Of a stretch of 24,428 bases of DNA, positions 1 to 11,900 are shown piece by piece (the stretch's first letter is position 1; the number at the start of each line of letters is the position of its first letter). The notes below the pieces were generated by a model, which saw nothing but the letters and a program-made list of their open reading frames with translations, was not told the origin of the DNA and did no database searches. Made by a program: the position numbers and the translations under genes. The stretch is from Lojkania enalia (Eukaryota; Ascomycota; Dothideomycetes; Pleosporales): assembly GCA_010094045.1 (NCBI GenBank), contig ML986929.1:1-24428 (forward strand), given 5' to 3'.

Positions 1-1929
1 GTAGTAGTAGTCTACAAATATAATTTATAGCTAGATACTCTTAATTATTAACCCTAACTCATTATATACCTATAATATTATAATATTTCTACTATTCTAT
101 ATTATAGTATTTTATTATAGTTATATTAATACTAATATAAATCTAGTATCTTATAATTAATACTCTATTAATTTCCTATTAAGGTTTTTAAGAAACCTAT
201 TAGCTAATTATATATCTATAGATAGAGGATAAAGAAGATAGATAGAGAGTAATAGAGCATATTAATATATAGATAGTATAGTAGGAATTAATACTATAAG
301 TTTAAGACCCTTTAAATATACTTAATAAATTAAGGTAGAATTTAGCTACTTATTATAGTAAAATCTAGAGATAATTTAGAAAAGCTATATAATTTTTAGA
401 TAGTTACCTATTTATATTCTATTACTACTATAACTTTTAACTTATATATCTAAATAAAAATTATAATAGTATAAAGTATCTAATAAATTATCTTAAATTC
501 TAAGTCTATCTAAAAACTCTAACTTTTAAGTATAATAGGTTTTATATATTTATAGTTAGGCCTTCTAATAATAAAGATCTAATTATACTACTATATTCTA
601 CTAGTATTTTTAAGTATAAACTAGTCTATATTATTATTAATAATAACTAGTTTTTCTAAATAGTAGATTATCTATCCTTTTAATAATTCGTTTAGTTCTT
701 CTAACTAGATATTATATTAATTAGCTAATTTAATTTTATAGGGCTATTTAAGTATAAAATTATAGTAGCTTAATTTTCTCTTTTATATAACTTTAACTAA
801 AGTATAAAGATATTAATTATATTTAATACCTAGTCTATAAAAAACTACCTTAGTTTCCTTATAGTAAAAGAATACTATATTAATTAGAACTAGGAGTTCT
901 ACAAGAAACTACTTAATTTTATCTCTATTTAAGAAAGTTATACTAGTACTTCTATAATAATAGAAGTACTCTATATTCTATTAAATATAAATATATAATA
1001 ATAATTACTAGTAGTTATCTATAATAATACTACTAATAATAGTATACTTATATATATAATATAAGAGAAACTATATAAAGATAGTATTAAATAGAACTAT
1101 AAGAAGAATATAATTCTATATCTTACTTATATTATTAATCTTATTATTTAGGAAATTATTTACTATCTTAAGCTTATACCTTTTAAAGAGATAGAAGATA
1201 GAGGAACTTTATAATAATATAATATAAATAAGATCTAGATATAAGTTTCTATCTTAGATTCTCTTTATAAGGTATAGCTTTTTATTATAGTTAGTTATTA
1301 TAGTTATTATATACTAATTTCTAGTTAGATTTACACTATTTATAAAGTAATTAATTAATTACTATAATACTATAAATATTTTATTACTTTATAAAGCTCC
1401 CTACTACCTAAATACTAGCTATCTATAATAAAAGATATTCTAACTTAATAGAATTTAATATTTAATATATATAACTAAATAGTAGATCTTAAATAATATA
1501 TTAATAACTAGCTTTAATATAAAATTAATTTAAAGATCCCTATTTAAAGATCTAGTAATAATAAAAATATTAAAGTAGATTTCTATAATCTCTAGTAACT
1601 TTAACTATCTACTATTAAATAATATTATTTAATACTAATTATAGACCTATTTAGCAATTTTAAAAGAGTAATTAAAGTACTTAGTAGAAATATAAAGCTT
1701 TAGATCTAGTATATTTAATAAATATATAATAGACTCTTTAATTTTCTAAATAATATAAATAGAAATCTAGCTAAAAATATAGAGAGTAACTTAGATTAGC
1801 TAATAGTAGTAAGAGCTATAGTAGAAAAGAGTTAATTTAAATTAAATAAATACTATTTAAAAATAGATATAAAGTATAGTTACTTATTTAACTATATAAT
1901 AATTTTAGATTTATCTTAAAAGCTTATAG
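1..1929. other. RIP-degraded AT-rich DNA, origin not recognised
   Basis: The stretch is dominated by TA-rich words. CA and TG dinucleotides are almost absent, while CT, AG and GC persist. No frame stays open for long on either strand because TAA and TAG are saturated. This composition is what RIP leaves after CpA becomes TpA on both strands. I tried to read reverse transcriptase, integrase and DDE motifs here and found none I could defend, so the parent element is unknown. It may be the host element into which the family A transposon at 1932 inserted. Confidence 0.7.
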
Positions 1930-1931
1930 TA

Positions 1932-2006
1932 ATATATTCTACTATTAAAGTAGCTAAACTATTAAAGCGGCTACTTTTTCTTAGTATTATAAATACTATA
2001 TATAAA
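1932..2006 (+). repeat. left TIR of family A copy 1
   Basis: About 75 bases that match the reverse complement of 3705-3779 with few mismatches, mostly transitions. It holds two tandem copies of a CTATTAAAGCGGC-like unit (the first RIP-altered to AAGTAGC), probably transposase binding sites, followed by a shared TACTTTTTCTTAGTAT tract. Confidence 0.88.
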
Positions 2007-3704
2007 CTATAATAAATCTACAATATAACCTTCTATTAATTTAATAAGAAAGTAGAATTAAGCTTGCCTTATAGGCGTATAAATTAGGCTAGTTTAAGAG
2101 CGTATAACACGCTACTATAGCTTTTAATATATAATATTAACAACTCGCTATTCGACTTTATAAAATAGTATTTTACTCTTATATATAACTAAATTACTAG
2201 AAGCTTATAGTAACTAAATAATAAACAATTATATAATATATTTTTAACCTTAATTTATAAGAATTTATACCCCAGCTATATAAAGTAGTAGATATAGTAG
2301 ATAAACTATTAGGCGTATATAGTAGAATATATATAGGAAAGAATTAGTCTAAATAATTTATAGCGTATATAGATAAGCTTAAAATAGCCTTTAATTAAGT
2401 AAAAATTACTAAAAAATAAAATAAGAGAATCTAGAGGTTATTAATATATAGTTTAAACTCGTATAAGATACAATTGTAAAATATAGTATATATAATAATA
2501 ATATCTATAATTTTAATAAACTAGGCTTTTAAATAGGTATTATTAGTACTAGAAAGGTTATTATAGGTTTAGAATACTATATAAGGCCTACTCTTATACA
2601 GCTAGACGATTATAAATAGGTTATAGTTATTTAGAGTATTTATACTACTATATATACGACCCCGCTATTTATTATTTATAAAAAACGCGTTTATATCTCT
2701 ATATAATATAAAGAAGTAGATATACTATATAATTGGAAAATTTTAGTCTCTAAGAATAGCTAGATAAATAATACGTTTAGTCTTAAGTAGCTAAAGTATT
2801 TTAATAAGTATATAAAAATATATTAGATAGAATTATATAAGCTACTTATTTTAGACGGCTATAAAAGCTACCTTAACTAAAAATTTAAAGATTACTACTT
2901 TATATAAAAGATTCTAATATTTTATATACCTTCTTATTTATCGTATATACTTCAGCCTCTTAATATAGTTTACTTCTTACTATTAAAGCTAAAATACTTA
3001 TAGTATATATAAGATTTAGCGCGTTAACACGTCTACTATATTAATAAAGAAGACTTTCTTCCAGCCTTTAAGAACGCGTTTTTTAATATATTTATGTATA
3101 AGAACTATTAAAAAGCCTTTAAAGTAATAGGAATTATTCCTCTAAATATATAGGTTATATTAAATCGCCTTAATATATAACTATATACTCTACTAGAACT
3201 ACTTTTATAAAAAGACTTCTAATAGTTTAAAATTCTAAGTAATATATATAAATTTGGGTTATAATTAATACTTATCTAAAAGTCCTTTATATAATTACTA
3301 AAAGAGGTATAAGAAGAATTCTTATAACTTATAAAAGATGTTAAGTTAATACTATATTAGAATATACTTCTTTAAACTTATAACTTTAAGCTTAAAAGGT
3401 AATTCGAAGAAGTAACTAAATATAAAATATATAAAAGAAAGTATATTTAGTATAGTAGTATAGTATTATATAATAAGAGATCTTTATATATAGCTACTAA
3501 AGTATCTATAAACTCTTAGCCCTTTAAGAAGACTTATAGTACTAATACTTAAGAAAGGGTTTAACCAGCTTAACGCTACTATAGTAACTATAGTAAGACT
3601 AAATATAACACTCATACGTACTAAAAAAATAGTAGAGAAAATTCTAAATTAGATAAAAGTATATTATATATAGAATCTCTTATTAGTATTAAGTAAATTA
3701 ACTT

Positions 3705-3779
3705 TTTATATATAGTATTTATTATACTAAGAAAAAGTAGCCGCTTTAATAGTTTAGCCGCTTCGATAGTAGAATATAT
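3705..3779 (-). repeat. right TIR of family A copy 1
   Basis: Inverted partner of 1932-2006. Read on the minus strand it begins ATATATTCTACTATCGAAGC and carries the same doubled AAGCGGC unit. The next two bases outward are TA, matching the left target duplication. Confidence 0.88.
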
Positions 3780-3781
3780 TA

Positions 3782-5113
3782 TAAGATACTTTTATTATAG
3801 CTATTTATTATATTAGCTTCTAACTATAACTATAAGATAAGAATTAAAATTTTTAGTATAGGGGAATCTATTGCTAATAATTCCTTAAATATCTTAATTA
3901 CTATAATAAGAATATATTAGGCTATATTATATCTATAATATCTTAACCTTAATAAATATAAAATAATAAGTAGTTTTATAAACTATCTTTATAATATTTA
4001 TTCTTAAGCAGCTCTTTAAGTTTTCTAAACTAGGATCTAAATAATATAGAAGAGAAAGAAAAAGAGGGAGAGGAAGAATTAGAGGAAGAAGAGAAAGAAC
4101 TAACTTATTAAGAAGGAGAAAATTATCTAAATATACCTTCTATTTAAGGTTATAATTTTAATATATTAGGCTAGTAGAGAGTAAATAAATATTAGTATCC
4201 GCGGCTTACTTAGGTTATAAGAAATATTCTCCTAATATAGATTATAAGAGTTAGTATTAAGTAGATTTTTAATACTACTAGAAATATAATTAAGGATAAA
4301 AAATATTACTTTATTATATAGAGAATCTAGAATATTATATTTCTAAAATATATAATAAGTAGAGAGAACTATTATATTAAAGAGGTATATTAGACTATAG
4401 AACCTAAAATACTAGTAAGCTAAGCTTTTTTTATAGTACTAATAAGGTTATAAATCTCTTTAAACTTCTAGTCTAAATATATAATAAAGAACTAGAGATT
4501 AACTAGAAGATTAACTAGAAGAATATTAATTCTAGTACTACTACTAATAAAGAGCTACCGTAAAAGTATATTTATTAAGAAATTTATAAACCTCTATAGT
4601 TTATATAATAAATTACTATTATAAATATATTATTATATTAGATTAAGCTATATAAAATTAATAGTTAAGGAGTATACTATTATAGTCTATAATCTACTAT
4701 AGTATACTACCCTAAAATCTAATAAAGTAAGATTAGTTTAATCTATAATAAATAGCTATAATAAAACCCTAGAATATTATACTATATATACTTTTACTAA
4801 ACTACTTTCTAAAATATACTAATTAGTTAAACTTTAAGAAAATCTAGTCTATATAATTCTACCTTAACCTATACTCTATTACTAAATAGCTACTTTAACT
4901 CTACCTATATCTTAGGCTAATTAGTAAGACTCTAACCTTAACTTAACCTATACCTATCTACTAGTTTAAATAGTAGTAGTAGTATAGTATAGAAATATTA
5001 TTATACCTTCTAAAATATCCTCTATATATTTTATAAAAATTAGTTAACTAGTAGCTATACTTTTATAGTATTTATAGTTATAGTCTTAGATATTTAGAAG
5101 CAACTAAAGTATA
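3782..5113. other. RIP-degraded DNA between the two transposons
   Basis: Same TA-saturated composition as the first segment, with no ORF of useful length. A purine-only tract at about 4048-4078, continuing at 4081-4099, would read as a run of Glu and Lys on the plus strand. It could be the acidic linker of some degraded coding sequence. A short TAG microsatellite lies near 4972-4983. I could not assign the parent element. Confidence 0.6.
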
Positions 5114-5115
5114 TA

Positions 5116-5190
5116 ATATGTTTATAAGCGAGCGGCTACTATAAGTAAGCGGCTACTATAAGCGAGCGGCTACTCCTACTAACTTTTTAC
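5116..5190 (+). repeat. left TIR of family B copy 1, with subterminal tandem repeats
   Basis: The terminus ATATGTTTATAAGCGAGCGG is followed by three near-identical units of the form GCGGCTACTATAAG(C/T)(G/A)AG, then CCTACTAACTTTT. The right end carries fewer units, so the two ends differ by roughly one repeat unit. Confidence 0.85.
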
Positions 5191-6925
5191 GCCTTTACAG
5201 CGATCTATCTTAATAATATAATAAGATAATTATAATATTTAAGCTACGCTAGATTAAGAAGTATCTATAGTATCTTTCTTATAGGTTTTTAAGTTATAGC
5301 TAGTTTCTCTACAGTAGCTACAGTATACTAAAGCCTACTAATTTATATCTAATCGCGCCTTACCTTAATATATTTCCTCCTCTAATTACTACTTAACGTC
5401 TTTTTAAGTAATAATATCTTCTACCTCTACCTTTATTAAGGTACCTTTCTACTAGATCCTCTTCTTTTTACGCTTTCTACACGTTATAGCGGCCTTATTT
5501 ACTTTCTTAAGCTTTATAATCTAATTATATATAAGTATACTTTCGTATACTATTACTTTAGTATCTTTTTTAAGCTGGTTAAGTACTATAATAATAGAAG
5601 TAGGTAATAAGCTTTTATACCTCTAAATTCTATCGCGAATTAATATTAATTAAGCGTCTAGCTTATATATATTACTTAGTATTTTAGTTTCTTAGAGGGT
5701 AACCTCTAATATAGGCGGTATTAGCGTACGAAGCTTAATATTAAGCTTTAATATTACCGCCTCTAAATTATATAGAACTAGACTAGTATCTTAAAAGCTT
5801 ATACAGATATTCTCTTTTATAATTAACTACTTATAAGCTGCGTAGAAGGTAGGTAAGAACTCTAGCTTTATAATATAGTTAATATAGTCGTATATTAAGC
5901 TTTTAATCTAGCGCCTATACGCGCACTTTAATAGTAAGAAGTAGCTAATATTAAGCGGCTATAAAAGGTGTAATAAATATAGCGGTATATAGAGAGTATA
6001 GATATTATTCTCCTTATAAAGCTGTTAGAATTTAAGCGAGTTATAGCTCTTATAACTATTAAGAATAAGCAGCTAGCGCGCGCCTATCCTATACTCTACT
6101 ATATATTTAATAAAGTACTTTAACTACTCTACTCTAAACTTATTAGTAGTCTAGCTGTTATTACTAACCGCGAAAGCCTAGTTATATAGTATATTATCCT
6201 CCTTATACTATATAGAGAGGTGGTACTAGCTAGTAAAGATAATAAAGGGTAAGATTATCTACCTAGTAGTATTAACTATATAGATTATAGTAACCTACTT
6301 ATAATTATCTAGCTAAATAGCCTTTAATCTACCTTATCTTTCTAAGCTAGTAATAACTAGTTAAACTAATATCTTACTTATTATAAAGCCTATCTTATTA
6401 AAGTTGAAGGTATCTTTATTATAAATATTATAGGTAGCCTTTATACGCGCTATAAGGTCGAACTAAGTTCTAATAGTCTCTAGATCCTTATATAAGGCTC
6501 TCTATTAATCGTATAGCCGATTGAAATATATAATAAGACTATCTATTCGCTTAATAAAGTTGTGTAGTTATAGTTTACTAACCTAGCTAGCGTTGCGCTT
6601 AGTAAGCAGCTTATTTACTATATTTTATATAGTATCTAATATAGGCGGAAATCCTCGCGAATCTAGGTTAAGTATATACCTAGTTATTACCTCCTCTTCT
6701 AGCTAAGTAAGTTTTTTTAAGTTAGACTAGTAATTGCGTCGCGCAGTAATTCTAGTATATTATTATTATAGAGTTATTCGGGGGTAGGTATAGATTAAAG
6801 TAACGTGTTTTATACTACTTATTTAGTATTAATTTATAGCTAAAATAGTAAGGGAGATATCTGCTTTATTATAGAGCAATTAAGAAGTAGTTGGTTAAGC
6901 TATTATAGTTAGAAGGTAACGCGTC

Positions 6926-6983
6926 GCGAAAAGTTAGTAGGGGTAACTACTTACTTATAGTAGCCGCTCGCTTATAAACACGT
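6926..6983 (-). repeat. right TIR of family B copy 1
   Basis: On the minus strand it begins ACGTGTTTATAAGCGAGCGG, continues GCTACTATAAGTAAG, and rejoins the left TIR at CCCTACTAACTTTT. The terminal ACGTG here is ATATG in the left TIR, which differs by transitions only. TA follows outward. Confidence 0.87.
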
Positions 6984-7083
6984 TAATTTATATACTATTA
7001 TAAGTATCTTAATTTGTAGAGACTCTAAATTAGTTTAAAGTTAATATACTAGATTTGTTCTAGTACTGTAGAAATTCTATTAT

Positions 7084-7132
7084 AAAAAAAAAAGGGGGGG
7101 GGGGGGGGGAGGGAGGGGAGTAAGAGGGAGGT
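7084..7132 (+). repeat. A10-G16 homopolymer and purine tract at the compartment boundary
   Basis: Ten A residues (7084-7093) run directly into sixteen G residues (7094-7109), then further G-runs separated by single A. The G-runs could form a quadruplex. The tract lies where RIP-degraded sequence gives way to ordinary sequence. Its exact length may be affected by sequencing error. Confidence 0.8.
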
Positions 7133-7425
7133 TAACAATTATCTTTATAAGGTTTTAGTAGAAAGTAGAAAGAGTTACAAGCTGACAAATTACTAAGATT
7201 TTAACAGATATTTGCCCTAACAACTCTAAACCTATATAAGTTTACTACAATTTTACTTTGAAACCTAGGAATACTGCGTTTTTGACCGCTAGTCAATAAC
7301 TAGCTAAATCAGGGGTATTTCGGAATGTTAAAGACTAGCTCGGGAAACAATGAGGAATCAATTAAAAACAATTGAATTCCCCGCTACACTCCCCAACCGA
7401 CCATCACAATCCTTCGATTTTTCCC

Positions 7426-8487
7426 CTACCCCCCCTTCCTAAGCCTAGCATCCGCAGCCCTCTTACTCTTCCTAATCCCATTAGCCCCCTTAATCACTAC
7501 CTCTAGTTCCTCCGGATGCTCGACGCCCTCCCTCAGCCGCCTATTCCGCTTTTCCAGCTAATACCTCACCCTTCCAAACATACTGAAACCATCCGCCGGC
7601 ACCGCAGACCCAAGCTCGTGTGACTCCAACCCCGTGTCCCGAACTTCAGCCTTGTCACGCTACTCACCTTGTACACAGTGTCAAAATCACCGATCATGAA
7701 AACCTCTGCTCCTCCACCGCCAATCCCAATCCCAATCCTCTTCATCCACATCTTATTTATTGTAGAACAAAACGTTGTCAGGCTTGACATCGCAGTGCAC
7801 GAAGCCTAGGCTATGCAAATGGCGCAGCTCGGCCTCGACGTGCGACTTCGCGGTCTTGGCGCAGAAGTGTCTGCGTGAGCCAACCAGGTCCATAAGGCTG
7901 CCATCGTTCTTTTTGAATCATAGGCCGAGGATCCACAGGCGGGGGAAGCGGTAGTAGAGCTGGGTGGCGCCGAAGGCAATGCGGGTGTCTGTCAGCCCGC
8001 CGCAGTACCTCGCAACGTAGGGGCGCGGATACTACAGAAGGACTTCGCAGACAGAGGCTTCGCCGAGGGTGAGCTGGGCGTGCATTCTTGAAGAGCGTGT
8101 TTGGGCTGAGTGTTTAGACGGTGCTGAGATAGTTAGGCCGCTTGGTGTAGATAGAGGGAATGGTATATCTTTGGCTTGGGCTAGTGTTGGGGAGTATTCC
8201 GGATGGATGTTGTTGAGGTCTAGCTCTCGGGGTGAGTAGTCGTCTGGCCGCATCCATGTTAATGGATACTCGCGCCAGGTATTTCTGGGACACAGAGTAT
8301 GCTTGTACTGTAGAGCTTGCCGTCTTGGTAGCAGATCACGGCGTCTAGGTCTTGAAAGTAGGAGATGGCAAGGGTATGCATATTTGGGGTTCGGAAGGGG
8401 GAGAGCTGGGTGATGGCACTGTAAATGCTGTTCATGATTGATGTTTAGCTTTGCAGTTGAATGATTGATCGAGACTGTATATTGCAT
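7426..8487 (-). pseudogene. Broken protein-kinase gene (fungal kinase-like fold)
   Basis: Minus-strand pieces of one kinase domain lie in order but in three frames. The first segment (open from 8487) includes EVLL-stop-YPRPYVARYCGG, like an alphaC/beta4 region. The same frame continues through a TGA at 7918-7920 to RHLHSLGFVHCDVKPDNVLF. That holds the catalytic loop HxDxKPxN (about 7774-7797). The next piece, in another frame, gives IGDFDTVYK (7680-7694 and on), the DFG-equivalent, then GTRGW. A third frame gives LEKRNRRLREGVEHPEELE and an Arg/Lys-rich end, stopping at 7426. In-frame stops (TAG 8032-8034, TGA 7918-7920) and at least two frame changes indicate a pseudogene. Undetected introns could explain a frame change but not the stops. 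The part above about 8200 is not kinase-like in an obvious way, and an alternative frame at about 8296-8390 also reads like coding sequence. Confidence 0.72.
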
Positions 8488-8956
8488 AGAAGGGTCGATA
8501 TAAAGGGTCTTTGTTTAACAGTCCCATTTTGCACGATATAGAATAAGAGGTTAGCGGACAACACCTAACATAGCTGCTGAATAGAGAAGATACACTAGGC
8601 GTCTACCCACTCGCGAAACGTAAAATTATAGAGAGAGAGTTGCACGCGGAACCTAACCTTAAGTCCATCCCTCGAAAATGGTTTACTTGATTAGTGTCGT
8701 AGGCTTTGCTACCAATTAACTTCACACAAACCCCATCACAATTGAGACGCACAAGTTCTCGGACGCATGTTTCTAAGCTTAGATTGGTATAATTCGATGT
8801 CATCATCATTAGTACGCCACTATGAGATGTCATGCTCTTCGGCCGTATCGCATTTGAGCCTAGAGGACGGCTCCAATTCGTAGAGGCATCGAATTTTTAC
8901 CCAATGCTCCCAAGAAGAACGCCGTCATCTGCACTACCTCGCTATGATACTAATAA
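8488..8956. other. Gene-free stretch downstream of the ankyrin/CorA gene
   Basis: It separates the 3' end of the ankyrin/CorA gene from the kinase remnant. A 76-codon minus-strand frame at 8603-8833 has no recognisable motif. The 3' UTR of the ankyrin/CorA gene should fall in the upper part. I see no clear terminator or RNA gene. Confidence 0.5.
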
Positions 8957-11900
8957 TCACCCCCTCTCAAAATCCCCACTCCTCCTGATCCTAAATCCCG
9001 TACTCATCCGCTCAACCCCCGGCCTCTGCCCATTCACCCCCACAACCCCCCTCCCTAAATCCACCATTTCCACCTCGCCCACCTTCCCATTCGCACCACT
9101 GAACCGCCTCGTCTTGGTCGTTCCCCGACTAGTAATAGGCAAGAGATGGTTCCCCGCGAAATAGCTCTCCACGCTGCGTCTGCCCCTCGTGCTGCGGCCC
9201 GCGGATAGAGCTTCTTCTAGGGCATGCATGTCAACCGCGTACTCGACGTCTAGTTTGTCTTTGCTTGGAATTGAAGTAATGCCATTTGTGTTGCGGGGCT
9301 TTCGATCGAGCCACCTACGCTTTACCTCGTGGAAGAAATCGCTAATCGCATCTAGGCTTAGCGCGATAAGGATCATAGGGATGGATATCGCGAAGCCGAT
9401 GCCAAACATATACTTCGAGACGTAGGCGAGGGGAAGAGACGGTTCGCCGCTCAACTCGCTGTGTGGGAACTCTTTGATGTTGATAGTGAAGATGGCAGCG
9501 ATGAAGGAAAGCGGGAGGAAGATGATGGTGACGATGGTGAAGACCATGATGGTTTGGGATTGGCGGGCGGTACCGGCGGCTTGGTCACGGGCGAAGCGGG
9601 CTTCGAAGGCGTTGGCGTGTTTCTGTTTGAGGTCGAGGAGGTCGGTGATACTTTTATAGATGCGCTCAGCTTGCTTGTCCATGCGGTCGATGTCTTTCAG
9701 ATGTGTTTCAATGAGCTTGAGCTGCTCCCGGAATCGTCGCTTGAGCTCATGCTGCGATTTGTGTTCTTCCCGGTAGATGTCCGTGATACTCATTTCGAGG
9801 TCTGGGAGTACAGATTTCTGGTCTTCAAGGACTTTCGTGATCATGTTGAGCTCATCGCGTATGTCCTTTGTTTCAGCGAGTAGGTTGGTTTCAGAGCCAA
9901 TGTCAAGGAGTTTGTCGACGAAGAGTGGTGCGTGCTTCGGCCCTTCATAGCTGTATTGATCCTCGTGGACCGGACGATCTTCGAGTGTATGAGAGTGTGA
10001 GTGAGGAGACATGGCGTGCTTGTTCTGATGCTCGATGTTTCTGACTTCGGCCTCAAGGTGCTTTGAAAAACGATTGGGACGGCGGCTGTGATGTTGTAGC
10101 CACTGGGAGGCTTGCGCGGAAGCGGTATTGAACTCTTTAAAGAGATGAGTCTCGCGGTCGGTCGCGTCGCCAATGGATGATTCAAACATATCCAAGAACT
10201 GGTAGTCTTCATCGCCCATACGGTGACGGTCGAATACACCCGAACAGCGACTTGTGATGATTATAGACAGATCGTAGACGGATCGTACAGGTTCGCGGGT
10301 CTTGCTGTTGATATCCTCTATGATGCCGTCCAGAACATTCAAGGGATCGTTCTTGGGCTGCTGCCATCTTTGTGGGAAGGCTGTTACTATTAAGTCCTTG
10401 CCCAGAATCCACATCCATAGCTGATCGACCATGAAGATCTTGGGATCAACGCTTTCCTCTGGCAATCTATCCTTGGTCTGATACCGATAAACAACCTGAT
10501 CCTGATCGCGAGACCTAGTATCGATGTTATGATAGAAGAACTGATCGAGCGTCCGCCGCACATGAAGCGAAACGGTAGACGAGCTTAGATGAGCTCGCAA
10601 AAGCATCTCGTCATACGTCCTAGCTCTTTGCAGAGCATGTCTTACAGCCCGGCCCTCACTCTTCTCCTTGTCTTTGAGAGCTTGGGCTCGTGCAATGGCG
10701 GCTTGCATTTCTTGTCTCCGCCGATCCGTCTCAAAATGGAGGTAGGGCATGAATGTGAAAATGTTCCCCTTGGCAACTTGGGTGGGATCTTTTCGCCCAG
10801 GGCTTCCAGGTGAGCGCAAGTGCCCACTTTGGTGTAGTGGCTGGCTTGTTTTCCGCCTTGAGTGATGATCTGTGTGCTTTGTGGGAGTATCAGTGGCACC
10901 GCTTCCACCTCCGCCTCCACTAACACTACCACTTGATTTGCCATGCCTAACATTACCTCCTTTCGGCGTCTTCTTGTACTTCTCCTTGCCTTTCCCATGC
11001 TCTTTCCGCTCTTTGCCAGATCCAGAGCCTACCGTCCAATCGGTCTGATCCGTACTTTTAGTATCCGTCCGCATGGGGGCCTTTGGCAGAACGTGTTCCT
11101 GCGCACCCGCAGTCGTGTTGTTGATCCCTAACCCTTGACCCTGGCTGCCGCTAATAACAATCTGTGGAGGACCCTGCTCAGCACCAGTATCGGAGTAATC
11201 GGAATCATCCATGTGCTTGGGCGCTCTAGGTGTGCTTTGACAGAGCGGACGCATAAAGTGTGAATGGACTTGCTGGCCGCGATGCTGATGGTTGAAAGAC
11301 CGCTCTAGGGCCTTGAAGCCTTCGACGTCGCTTGCACCTTCCTCGATGAATGCTTTCGTCAGTAGAGCTTCCACCCAGGCCATGTTGTTTGCAGGTAGAT
11401 GTATCCATCGAAAGTTAGTTGCCTTTGAGTCCCTGGGAAGGATTGAAATGGCCGGTTTTCTGGGATTAATAGTGTCACGACCATACAGCAACTCGTACAC
11501 GGTACGTCTCATTACCTTGTTTTCATTGTGGAAATTGCCAAAATCAACAATGGTTGCGTTGAAGCCATTGCAGGCTCCTAGAGCATCCTCACTCAGCGCC
11601 TCGACATGATTGAAGGGAGCTAGAATGTTCACAATGTCTTTTCTTTTATTTTGTGCAGCGCGTAGAAAGGGTGTAATTCCAAAGGTGTCCCGTGCTGCAC
11701 GTTTCAAGTCTTTGCGCTCGAGAAGACATTTGACGACGTCGAGATGGCCCGCTTGCGCGGCAACATGCAGAGGCGTCATACCATTTAGCAATCGCGCATT
11801 AATTTCCGCACCCACCCCAAGCAACGTTTTCACAATCTTCACATTGCCGTTCTCGCAAGCGTTGTGCAAGGCGGTCCAGGACCCATCACTCCTCGCCATA

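Larger units (their letters stand above)
1932..3779 (+). mobile_element. pogo/Fot1-type transposon, family A copy 1, complete but RIP-inactivated
   Basis: A 1848-base element bounded by TIRs and flanked by TA at 1930-1931 and 3780-3781, the target preference of Tc1/mariner-pogo elements. The plus strand still shows a stop-riddled Fot1-type DDE transposase. The block around 2505-2528 reads YNFNKLGF, where the family has YNFDETGF, so the first catalytic Asp has become Asn. LLILDG is intact at about 2842-2859 and retains the second Asp. Further on come an IPSYLSYILQPLN-like block (family: PPHSSHLLQPLD) and the LLK of the SPLK motif. Nearly all lesions are C-to-T or G-to-A. The length fits Fot1-like elements of Dothideomycetes; from memory, Molly and Pixie of Parastagonospora nodorum are about this size, but I could not check identity. 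It cannot encode an active transposase. Confidence 0.9.
5116..6983 (-). mobile_element. pogo/Fot1-type transposon, family B copy 1, complete but RIP-inactivated
   Basis: A 1868-base element with TIRs, flanked by TA at 5114-5115 and 6984-6985. The minus strand carries the transposase relic. At about 6030-6075 it reads LLILNSYKSYNSLKF, where the Fot1 family has LLILDGHESHNSLxF, so the second catalytic Asp is now Asn. Downstream comes a block resembling CKENNIxTLxxPxHxSHLLQPL, then a FxLLK block (family: FSPLK). A conserved stretch around 6640-6690 on the minus strand, containing TTCGCGAGGATT, is shared with the copies at about 22,190 and 23,290. More CpG survives here than in family A copy 1, but the frame is full of TAA and TAG, so it is inactive. 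Confidence 0.9.

Noticed and set aside
1..7130. Centromere or rDNA interpretation of the AT-rich block
   Set aside because: The block resolves partly into dispersed transposons with TIRs and TA duplications; no satellite array or rRNA sequence was seen.
8603..8833. 76-codon minus-strand frame just downstream of the ankyrin/CorA gene
   Set aside because: No motif and no coding context; it probably lies in the 3' flank.
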